The notes beneath the pieces are model-generated. The model did no database searches and was not told the origin of the DNA. It saw nothing but the letters and a program-made list of their open reading frames with translations. Made by a program: the position numbers and the translations under genes. Source: Kutzneria buriramensis (lineage in GTDB: Bacteria > Actinomycetota > Actinomycetes > Mycobacteriales > Pseudonocardiaceae). Taken from it: a DNA stretch of 64,000 nt. Positions 17,430 to 24,636 of this stretch are shown piece after piece; positions within the stretch are counted from its first letter, which is position 1, and every line of letters starts with the position of its first letter. The stretch spans positions 1 through 64,000 of the forward strand of contig NZ_QUNO01000019.1 of NCBI RefSeq assembly GCF_003387475.1, read 5' to 3'.

Positions 17430-18537
17430 TGGTCTCGATCAGGGTCGCGAACTGCGGGGTGCCGCCGGTCGCGAAGCCCGCCGCCCACAACGGTTGTCCC
17501 GCACCGGCCCCGGCCACGGCGTTCAGCGCGTTGGAGCCCGGTCCGGGATTGGCGGAGGGCACGATCTGCCAGCCGGTGCCGTCCCAGTGCAGCGCCAGCG
17601 TCTGGTCGGTGGTGAAGCCCTGGAGGGTCTGGCCGACCGCCCACACGTCGTCGCGGCCCAGGGCGATCACGCCGTCGAGCGTGTCCTGGGCGCTGTTCGC
17701 GCTGATCGACGGGCTGGGCACCAGCGTCCACGACTTGCCGTCCCAGTGCTCGGTGACGGTCTGGTTGAGGTTCTGCTCGCCGACGGCCCAGACGTCGGTG
17801 GAGCTCACGGCGGACACGGAGTGCAGGACGCTGTCGAAGCCGGTGACGGGTTGCGGCACCTGCGACCACGAGGTGCCGTCCCAGTGCTGGATGACCGGAG
17901 TGGGGTGGCGGGCGCCGTTGGAGCCGACGACCCACACGTCGTTGGCGGCGACGGCGGCGATGCCCAGCAGCCGCGCGACGGGCAGGGCGCTCAAGGTGAC
18001 GGTCCAGGACACGCCGTTCCAGTGTTCGATGGTCGAGCCGCCGACCGCCCAGACATCGGTTGCCGAAACAATGGCCAGCGCGGTCAGTCGGGTGTTGGCG
18101 GGCTCGCCGCCGGGCGACGGGACACGTGCCCAGGAGATGCCGTTCCAGTGCTCGATCATGCTCTGGGCTATGTTGGCGGGGCCGGCCGCGTTGGTGTCCT
18201 CGCCGACCGCCCAGCCATCGGTTGCCGCACGGAAGGCGATGGCGTGCAACCGGGTGTCGTCGACGGCCGGCACGGGCGCGGTGGGCACGATGGCCCACTT
18301 GCCGCCGACGAGGTGTTCGGCCAGCGCGTGGAAGGTCAGCGTGCCGGCCGGCCGCGTGAACCCGACCGTCCAGGCGTCGCCGGAAGTCGTTGTGGAGACA
18401 CCATCCAGTTGGTTGAAGTCCGAGCCGGCGACGTTCGGGCTCGGCACCGGCTGAAGACCGGCGGCCGCCTCCGCGCTCGTGCCGGTCACGAGCACGGCGG
18501 CGGCCGCCATGGCGACAGCGCCAACGAGTGTTCTCAT
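17419..18537 (-). CDS. Secreted beta-propeller protein with 'WAVG' repeats
   Basis: The 372-aa protein (ATG 18537; an in-frame GTG two codons upstream is possible) starts with a signal peptide (VGAVAMAAAAVLVTGTSAEAAAG). The remainder is six or seven near-regular repeats of about 50 residues with the pattern D-V/A-WAVG-x(12-20)-I-x-H-W-x-G-x-S-W-x-x-V-P-S-P. Examples are DVWAVGGSTIEHWNGVSW and 'DVWAVGEQNLNQTVTEHWDG'. They should close into a propeller of Kelch or sialidase-like shape. Actinomycetes carry several such proteins and their role is unknown. No catalytic residues are evident, so binding to a surface or polymer is the simplest idea. Confidence 0.75.
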   Translation of the reverse strand: MRTLVGAVAMAAAAVLVTGTSAEAAAGLQPVPSPNVAGSDFNQLDGVSTTTSGDAWTVGFTRPAGTLTFHALAEHLVGGKWAIVPTAPVPAVDDTRLHAIAFRAATDGWAVGEDTNAAGPANIAQSMIEHWNGISWARVPSPGGEPANTRLTALAIVSATDVWAVGGSTIEHWNGVSWTVTLSALPVARLLGIAAVAANDVWVVGSNGARHPTPVIQHWDGTSWSQVPQPVTGFDSVLHSVSAVSSTDVWAVGEQNLNQTVTEHWDGKSWTLVPSPSISANSAQDTLDGVIALGRDDVWAVGQTLQGFTTDQTLALHWDGTGWQIVPSANPGPGSNALNAVAGAGAGQPLWAAGFATGGTPQFATLIETTTG

Positions 18538-18615
18538 GCCCACAGTCTTGCGGCGTCGCAGGGCGTCCGGGCCCGCTCGAAGGGCTAGACCCCCTTGCGC
18601 TCGCTCGAAAGGCGG

Positions 18616-19053
18616 TCAGTCGCGGACCAGCTGCGTGGTGCAGAACGCGCAACGACGGGCGTCGGCGGGGATGGAGCTGAGACATTCCGGGCAGTCGCGT
18701 TTGGGTGTGCCCGGGTCGGTGTCGGGCTTGAAGTGCGCCATCAGCCGGTTCACGGGCAGCACCACGAAGTAGTACACCGCCGCCGCGACCAGGACGAAGG
18801 TCACCACGGCGGTGAGGAAGGCGCCGTAGGGGAACAGCACGCCGGCGATGCGGAAGCCGTCGTTGCTGAAGTCGCCGGACGCGCCGACCGCCACGCCGAC
18901 CACCGGGGTGAGGAACGCGCGGACGAAGCCGTTGACCACCGAGGTGAACGCGGCGCCGACGACGATGCCGACGGCCAGGTCCACGACGTTGCCGCGCAGG
19001 AGGAAGTTGCGGAACCCTCGCATTCTCGGCAGGTGGATCCGGTCGGTCCTCAT
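18616..19053 (-). CDS. mscL: Large-conductance mechanosensitive channel with C-terminal zinc-ribbon-like tail
   Basis: The 145-aa protein is a clear MscL. An amphipathic N-terminal helix MRGFRNFLLRGNVVDLAVGI leads into TM1 (about 23-47) and TM2 (about 72-100). It opens under membrane tension to release solutes during osmotic downshock. ATG 19053 has AGGAG upstream; another ATG lies ten codons downstream. Unusually, the usual C-terminal helical bundle is replaced by or followed by a CPEC-N10-CAFC motif (Cys121, 124, 135, 138), which looks like a zinc ribbon in the cytoplasm. No operon partner is obvious; GH54 ends 113 bases upstream, behind a terminator. Confidence 0.93.
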   Translation of the reverse strand: MRTDRIHLPRMRGFRNFLLRGNVVDLAVGIVVGAAFTSVVNGFVRAFLTPVVGVAVGASGDFSNDGFRIAGVLFPYGAFLTAVVTFVLVAAAVYYFVVLPVNRLMAHFKPDTDPGTPKRDCPECLSSIPADARRCAFCTTQLVRD

Positions 19054-19108
19054 CGCCACTCCTTCCCGATGCCCACGGCAGCAACGACATCGGGTACCCG
19101 CCGCCGAA

Positions 19109-19146
19109 GCCGAACCCACTACGCCGGTCGGCGTAGTGGGTTCGGC
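19109..19146 (-). terminator. Stem-loop terminator of GH54
   Basis: Perfect 17-bp stem GCCGAACCCACTACGCC (19109-19125) / 19130-19146 with a 4-base loop, 20 bases downstream of the GH54 stop. Confidence 0.8.
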
Positions 19147-19166
19147 CGGGCTGACGGAGCGACGTG

Positions 19167-20678
19167 TCAGTGGGTGATGAGGTCGAACTCCTCCCACGGG
19201 CCGACCGCCGTGCGGTTGGCGATCAGCGCCGACGCCCCGGCGTTCTCCGCCGTCACGAGGTGCTGGTTGTTGTACGCGCGCAAGGTCACGCTCCCGTCCG
19301 GGTTGTGGATCAGGTAGAACGTCTCCCACGGCCCGGGCCCGCCGCGGTTGGCGATCAGCGGCGCGGATCCGTTGCTCTCCGCGGTGACCCACTGGTTGTC
19401 GGAGTGCGCCCGGAGGTTGACGGTGCCGTCGGTCTTGGTGAACATGTCGAAGGTTTCCGCCGTGCCGATCGAGGTGGCGTCGGCGATCAGTGAGGTGGTG
19501 CTGTTCGCCGCGTCGACGTACTCCCCGTTGGCGTGGGCCCGGAAGCTCACCACTGACGTGCTGGTCTTGAACGTGGTGGTGTTGTTGGCGTATCCGGCGG
19601 CGACAAGATCGGCCTGCACCGCGTTCTCGGTGGCGTCGGAGGGAAAACCGGCGGTGACGGCGCCTTCGAAGAACTCGCCGGTGCCCATCGGGCTGTTGTC
19701 GCCGCCGGTGCCCAGCTCGATGGCGGGCTGGACCTTCATCGGGTTGTAGCCGTTCGGGAGGGCGCCGGAATACGCGGTCGTCACGCCACCGGACTGGCCG
19801 TTGCCGTACTTGAGGGTGAAGTTGGTGGTGCCGTTGTTCTTCTCCCACGCCGACACGAACATGCCGGTCTCGCTGGTGATGTTCGACGGGTTGCGGCCGT
19901 TGTCGCTGAAGTACATGCCGTTCTCGAGGTCGCCCCCGACCCAGGGGCCGGGGCCGGTGCAGCCGCCGACCCAGCACGCGGAGCCGTAGTAGATCGCGTT
20001 CATGGTCGCGTTGCCGTCGTCGGAGTCGTTGGTCTCGGCCGACCCGAAGTCGAAGCAGCAGGAATCGCTGGTGAGCATGGACGAGGTCATCATGTACATG
20101 CCCTCGGGCTGCGAGCCGGTGGGCACGTTCTTGACGGCGTTGTTGCGGTATCCGGTGCCGATGTTGTTGATCAGCACCCCGTACGCCGGCTGGCCGCCGA
20201 TCGTCACCGGCAGCGCCATCGCGTTCGCGCCGATGTCCGCGCCGTTCGGGCCGGGCCCGTTGAGGCCGCCGGAGCAGCCCGAACACGAGGTGCCGGGGGA
20301 GATGGGCAGGTTGTTGGCGTTGGCGGTCTGGTCGTAGAGCAGGGTGATGGTGCAGGTCGTGCCGGAGCAGAAGGAGACCTGCGGCGTGGAGTTGACCACG
20401 CCGCCGGTCGACTGCAAGCCGATGTTCAACGTGCCGTTGTCCGAGGCGCGCTGGATCCGGTAGAGCGGGCCGTTGTACGACGCGAACAGCGCACGGGTGG
20501 TGCTGTACGCCGCCTCGCAGGGCGTGCCGCCGGAAGCGTAGATGTCACAGGATTTCTGCGTTGCCGCGGCGGAAGCCGGAGCTGCCGCGATGCCGACAGC
20601 CGGCACGGCGAGCGCCACTGCCAGCAGCAGCGCGGCCAGCAGCCGCGGGCGCCGTCGGCGTACGGGTAGGGCGGGCAC
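19167..20678 (-). CDS. abfB: Secreted GH54 alpha-L-arabinofuranosidase with fascin-like C-terminal domain
   Basis: The 503-aa protein (GTG 20678, GGAGG 7 bases upstream) has a signal peptide ending near ASAA. The GH54 catalytic domain (about 42-375) keeps CDIYASGGTPCEAAYSTTRAL at its start and the vicinal disulfide CC at 207-208. GGDLENG holds nucleophile Glu252 and GGDNS acid/base Asp327, matching the fungal AbfB active site. The C-terminal 125 residues are not the usual arabinose-binding CBM42. They are three repeats of a fascin-like trefoil (VSFRAHANGEYVDAANSTTS, VNLRAHSDNQWVTAESNG, VTLRAYNNQHLVTAENAG). It releases arabinofuranose from arabinoxylan or arabinan. It follows the GH87 gene by 48 bases, so the two may form an operon. 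Confidence 0.92.
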   Translation of the reverse strand: MPALPVRRRRPRLLAALLLAVALAVPAVGIAAAPASAAATQKSCDIYASGGTPCEAAYSTTRALFASYNGPLYRIQRASDNGTLNIGLQSTGGVVNSTPQVSFCSGTTCTITLLYDQTANANNLPISPGTSCSGCSGGLNGPGPNGADIGANAMALPVTIGGQPAYGVLINNIGTGYRNNAVKNVPTGSQPEGMYMMTSSMLTSDSCCFDFGSAETNDSDDGNATMNAIYYGSACWVGGCTGPGPWVGGDLENGMYFSDNGRNPSNITSETGMFVSAWEKNNGTTNFTLKYGNGQSGGVTTAYSGALPNGYNPMKVQPAIELGTGGDNSPMGTGEFFEGAVTAGFPSDATENAVQADLVAAGYANNTTTFKTSTSVVSFRAHANGEYVDAANSTTSLIADATSIGTAETFDMFTKTDGTVNLRAHSDNQWVTAESNGSAPLIANRGGPGPWETFYLIHNPDGSVTLRAYNNQHLVTAENAGASALIANRTAVGPWEEFDLITH

Positions 20679-20726
20679 GAAAACCTCCGTCGTCGATGTC
20701 GGGGTGATCGGGACAGCGCTTGGCGG

Positions 20727-23700
20727 TCAGGTGTTCCAGACCTGCAACTCCGACACCTGGCCCGCGGGCCAGCCGGTGTTGGCGGTGATGTTCACCCGCA
20801 CGTACCGTGTGCTGGCGGCCGGGAAGGTGATGGTCACCGAGTTGTTGCCGGCGGGATCGAAGGTGTAGCTCGCGGACCCCACCAGGGTGGTGAAGGTGCT
20901 GCCGTCGGTGCTGCCCGACAGCGACAGCGTCTGGCTGCGCGCACCCCACGCCGCCGGCAGTTGCAGCACGACGCGGCTGACGCCGGTGGTTGCCCCGAGG
21001 TCGACCTGCACCCATTGCGGGAACGCGTTGTTCGCGCTTTCCCAGTACGTGCTCTGGTCGCCGTCGGTCGCGTTGCCGGACCCGTAGTTCTGGGTGTGGC
21101 TGGACTCGCTCGTCGGCTTGCCCGCCGCCAGGTTCGTGTTGCCGCCGGCCCCGGTGCCGGTGAGCGCGACGGTGGTGGGACTGTTGCCGGCATTGCTGGT
21201 GACGGTAAGCGTGCCGGTGCGGGTGCCGGAAGCGGCCGGGGTGAAGGTGAGGCTGACGGTGCACGAGGCGCCGGCCGCGACCGAGGCGCCACAGGCGTTG
21301 GTCTGCCGGAAGTCACCGGACGTGGTGATGCCGGAGATGGCCGCGGCGGCCGTGCCGCTGTTGGTCAGCGTCACCGTCTGGGCGCCGCTGGTGGTGTTGA
21401 CGGCCTGGCTGGCGAAGGTCAGTGACGACGGGGCGGCGGTCAGCGTGGCCGGAGAGCCGCCGCCGCTAGGGAAGACCTCGAAGTCCGACAGTTGGCCGGC
21501 GGGCCAGCCGGTGTTGGCGGTGATGTTCACCCGCACGTACCGCGCGGTGGCGGCCGGGAAGGTGATGGTGACGGTGTTGTTGTTGGCGTTCGGGTCGAAG
21601 GTGTAGCCGGCCGAGCCGACGACGGTGGCAAAGGTGGAGCCGTCGGTGGAGCCGAGTACCGACAGCGTCTCGGTGCGGGCGCCCCACGCCGTCGACGGCG
21701 GCAGCTTGAGGATCACCTTGCCCACACCGTAGTTCTGGCCGAGGTCGACCTGGGCCCACTGCGGGAACGAGCCGTTCGCGCTCTCCCAGTACGTCGACGC
21801 GTCGGCGTCGGTGAGGTTGGCCGGCGCGAACTGGCCGTTGCTCGAACTCGCCGAGGCCGGTCGGCCGGCGGCGATGTTGGTGCTGCTGTCGATGCCGAGC
21901 CCGGACAACGCGATGCTGGAGGGATTGTTGTTGGCGTTGCTGGTGATGGTGACCGTGCCGGCGCGGGTGCCGCCGGTTGTGGGCTTGAACGACACCGTCA
22001 CGGCGCAGGAGCCGCCGACGGCGATCGTGGTGCAGTTGTTGGTCTGGCTGAAGTCCCCGGTGATCGAGACGCCGGATACGGTGGCGGTCGTGGTGCCGGT
22101 GTTCGTCACGGTGACGGTCTGCGCCGTCGCCGTGGAGCCGACAACCGTGCCGGCGAACGACAGGCTTGCCGGGTTCGAGCCGAGAACCGGTCCGGGCGCG
22201 GTGCCGGTGCCCGAGAGGCCCACTGTGTTGGTGACGCCACCCGCGTTGACGGTCAGGGTGCCCGTTCGGCTGCCGGTCGCGGTCGGCTTGAAGGTCACGC
22301 CGACCGTGCACGAACCGTTCGCCGGAATCGACGATCCGCAGGTGTTGGTCTGCGCGAAGTCACCGTTGATCGAGATGGACGAGACCGAAGCTGCCGCGTT
22401 GGTGGGGTTGGAAACCGTGACCGATTGCGCGGGACTGGTCGAACCCGTTGCCACTGCGCCGAAGTTCAGCGCGCTAGGCGACGCGGTGACGCCCGAGGGC
22501 GGGTACGGCGGGAAGACCGGGGTCGGGTTGTCGCCCGCGCACTGCGTCGGGGTGATGCCGGAGTTGCCGCCGTTGTCGGCGATCGTGAAGCCGCCGCCCT
22601 CGCAGCTGTAGCTCGGCGGGTTCTGCGCGACGCCGGTGGCGACCACGTTGGTCGCCGACGCGGTGCCGCCGGTCTGCTCCTGCAAGGCGAAGGTGCCGGC
22701 GCCGGCGATGGTGACGTTGTTGAGGTTGACGCCGCTGACCGTGCCCTCGACCCACTGGATCGCCTCGTACGGGCTCTGCTCGATCAGCGCGTTGGTGACG
22801 TTGATCGGACCGGCGATCGCGCCCTGGCTGCCGTCGAACCACAGCGAGCCGACCCCGAACTGCCAGTTCGGGTCGAGGCTGCCGTTGCGGATCAAGGTGT
22901 TGTTCTGGATGGTGGTCGTGCCGACCGGTGTGGACGTGAAGCGCTGGCCGACGTGGATGCCGCCGCCCTGCGTGATGCCGCTGTCCTGCACCAGGTTTCC
23001 GCTCACGGTGTTGTCGTGTCCGCCGTAGATCGCGATTCCGTTGGCGAGCATCTGCAACTGCACGGTGTTGTTGGAGATGGTGTCGTTGGCGTCCGCGCCG
23101 ATGCCGGAGTCGGCCCAGGTCGCGATGCCGTCGTCGCCGGTGTTGCGGATGTCGCTGTTGGTCACCGTCGAACCGGTGACGCCGCCGTGGAAGTTGACGC
23201 CGTCGGCGGTGGTGTCGCGGATCCGCATGCCGGAGAACGTCAGCCCGCTCATCGGCCCGTCCATCCACGCGCCGACCTTCATGTGGTCGATCCACACGTT
23301 GCTCACACCGGAGTTGCTCAGTGCGCCGCCGATGCCGTTGACCTGGCAGCTGTCGCAGCGGTCCTGGACGTCGCCGAAGATCGCGAAGTTCTGCAGGTGC
23401 ACGCCTGCGCTCGGCGACGGCGCGGAGTTGCCGTAGAAGCCCGGCGCGGCGCCGGTGACCGTGGAGTACCACATGCCGGCGCCAGCGATGGTCACGTTGT
23501 TCACGGCGATGTGGCCCGGGATGTTGTACGTGCCCGGCGGAATCCACACCGTGCCGCCCGCGCCCGCGGCGCTGATCGCGGCGTTGAACGCGCCCGTGGC
23601 GTCGGCCCCACCGGAGGGATCCGCGCCCTCGCTGGTCACCGACACCGAGCCGGCCGGCTGGCTCGCCGCCGGGCCGACCTGTTCGAAGTCGGCGAAGTCG

Positions 23701-24269
23701 ATCGTGTAGGAGGACGCGGTGTCCTCACTGTCGACCTGGAGCGTGAACGTGGTGCCGGCCGGGTAGGTCGTGGTGAACAGCCGGTGGGTCTCGTCGTAGA
23801 AGTGGTGCGGGTTGCTGCCGGGCGTGTTGGTGAACGGATAGCTGCCGTAGAACCAGCTGTAGGCGTTGGTCAGCGTGAAGTCGTTCTGCTTGGCGCCGTT
23901 GACGTACAGCGACAGCGGCGCGGTGTAGACCGAGCCGCTGCCGGTGTCCGGGATGCTGTACCGAAAGTCGATGGAGTTCGTGGCGACGGGCGTGGTGAAG
24001 GTGACGTACTTGCCGGTGCCCTGGAGCGTGACGGCCTTGCGGTACGAGGCCTCGTCGGCGAGTTGGCCCTGGGTGTAGCTGGGGCCGATCACGGTCCCGT
24101 TGGTGGCGGAGTTCTCCGCTTGCAGCTCGACATAGGGCAGTGCGGCTCCGGAACCGCCGGTCGCGGTCGCGGCGGACACCGCTGGCGCGGCGACCGCGCC
24201 GGCGACGGCGAGGGCGGCGCCCGTGGCTAAAACGGTGGTGTGTCGGAGAATTCTCGTGAAACGGACCAT
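20727..24269 (-). CDS. Secreted GH87-type alpha-1,3-glucanase (mutanase/mycodextranase)
   Basis: The 1180-aa protein starts at ATG 24269 (a longer frame to 24476 lacks a signal). After the signal peptide come a CBM35-like domain (about 40-210) and a right-handed parallel beta-helix (about 215-600). The helix has the EGADPSGGADATGAFNAAI start and the NTGDDGIATWAD active-site region of GH87, in which Asp residues act. Next are two ASH-like immunoglobulin domains (FGAVATGSTSPAQSVTVSNP), a discoidin domain, a third Ig domain and a second discoidin domain. GH87 enzymes cut alpha-1,3-glucan of fungal walls or mixed nigeran. The tail modules probably bind glucan. It is divergent from GH27 across palindromes. 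Confidence 0.85.
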   Translation of the reverse strand: MVRFTRILRHTTVLATGAALAVAGAVAAPAVSAATATGGSGAALPYVELQAENSATNGTVIGPSYTQGQLADEASYRKAVTLQGTGKYVTFTTPVATNSIDFRYSIPDTGSGSVYTAPLSLYVNGAKQNDFTLTNAYSWFYGSYPFTNTPGSNPHHFYDETHRLFTTTYPAGTTFTLQVDSEDTASSYTIDFADFEQVGPAASQPAGSVSVTSEGADPSGGADATGAFNAAISAAGAGGTVWIPPGTYNIPGHIAVNNVTIAGAGMWYSTVTGAAPGFYGNSAPSPSAGVHLQNFAIFGDVQDRCDSCQVNGIGGALSNSGVSNVWIDHMKVGAWMDGPMSGLTFSGMRIRDTTADGVNFHGGVTGSTVTNSDIRNTGDDGIATWADSGIGADANDTISNNTVQLQMLANGIAIYGGHDNTVSGNLVQDSGITQGGGIHVGQRFTSTPVGTTTIQNNTLIRNGSLDPNWQFGVGSLWFDGSQGAIAGPINVTNALIEQSPYEAIQWVEGTVSGVNLNNVTIAGAGTFALQEQTGGTASATNVVATGVAQNPPSYSCEGGGFTIADNGGNSGITPTQCAGDNPTPVFPPYPPSGVTASPSALNFGAVATGSTSPAQSVTVSNPTNAAASVSSISINGDFAQTNTCGSSIPANGSCTVGVTFKPTATGSRTGTLTVNAGGVTNTVGLSGTGTAPGPVLGSNPASLSFAGTVVGSTATAQTVTVTNTGTTTATVSGVSITGDFSQTNNCTTIAVGGSCAVTVSFKPTTGGTRAGTVTITSNANNNPSSIALSGLGIDSSTNIAAGRPASASSSNGQFAPANLTDADASTYWESANGSFPQWAQVDLGQNYGVGKVILKLPPSTAWGARTETLSVLGSTDGSTFATVVGSAGYTFDPNANNNTVTITFPAATARYVRVNITANTGWPAGQLSDFEVFPSGGGSPATLTAAPSSLTFASQAVNTTSGAQTVTLTNSGTAAAAISGITTSGDFRQTNACGASVAAGASCTVSLTFTPAASGTRTGTLTVTSNAGNSPTTVALTGTGAGGNTNLAAGKPTSESSHTQNYGSGNATDGDQSTYWESANNAFPQWVQVDLGATTGVSRVVLQLPAAWGARSQTLSLSGSTDGSTFTTLVGSASYTFDPAGNNSVTITFPAASTRYVRVNITANTGWPAGQVSELQVWNT
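20764..21542. repeat. Internal direct repeat encoding the two discoidin domains of GH87
   Basis: The DNA for the two (Ig + discoidin) modules is duplicated. A 44-bp stretch is identical at 20764-20807 and 21499-21542, and flanking bases are highly similar. This points to recent tandem duplication or gene conversion, and could collapse in short-read assemblies. Confidence 0.8.
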
Positions 24270-24371
24270 GGGGCGCTCACTCTCGGCAGGGAGTGCTGGA
24301 CAACGTCGTCGACAGCTCGACATGAGCGGTTTTGGGCAGAACAGGGGCAGGTGCTCTGGACCGTAATCCGG

Positions 24372-24396
24372 TCGACATATATCTGCAATATGTCGA
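24372..24396. promoter_or_regulatory. Inverted repeat, candidate operator of GH87/GH54 and GH27
   Basis: Perfect 9-bp arms TCGACATAT (24372-24380) and ATATGTCGA (24388-24396) around a 7-base centre, about 100 bases upstream of the GH87 start. The 25-bp dyad has the size expected for a dimeric repressor such as GntR, LacI or ROK types. No regulator gene is adjacent. Confidence 0.6.
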
Positions 24397-24401
24397 ACAT
24401 T

Positions 24402-24423
24402 CACACGTAAGTGGTTACATGTG
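24402..24423. promoter_or_regulatory. Second inverted repeat in the GH87/GH27 intergenic region
   Basis: CACACGTAA (24402-24410) and TTACATGTG (24415-24423) pair in 8 of 9 positions around GTGG. It lies six bases beyond the TCGACATAT repeat and may be a second operator. Confidence 0.45.
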
Positions 24424-24636
24424 AAAGCAAGCGGTCGGCTTGTCGTGATCGAACGTCGGACGGATGAATCAAACAACAGTGAACAGTCACGAAATCGGCT
24501 CTTGCGATTGCCCTGTTCGTGGGGCTAAGAAGGTGGTTGCCTGGTTGTTTCCGTTCGGTTACGAGCGGTATTTCAACATGACCGCCCATGACAGAACAGC
24601 GCTGGGTTCCCTGCAACCTGGACGGAAGGCGATCCA

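Larger units (their letters stand above)
24270..24636. other. AT-richer divergent intergenic region between GH87 and GH27
   Basis: This 367-bp gap holds no gene. It is visibly richer in A and T than its surroundings and contains the two inverted repeats listed separately, so it is probably the two promoters plus operators. No clear -35/-10 pair stands out. Confidence 0.6.

Noticed and set aside
21492-24230. 912-codon plus-strand open frame opposite the GH87 gene
   Set aside because: Low-complexity Arg/Val/Gly-rich translation with no domain, while the minus strand encodes a signal peptide, beta-helix and known modules.
24270-24476. 69-codon N-terminal extension of the GH87 protein
   Set aside because: It would pass through the two dyads and place the signal peptide internally; ATG 24269 gives a normal secreted protein.
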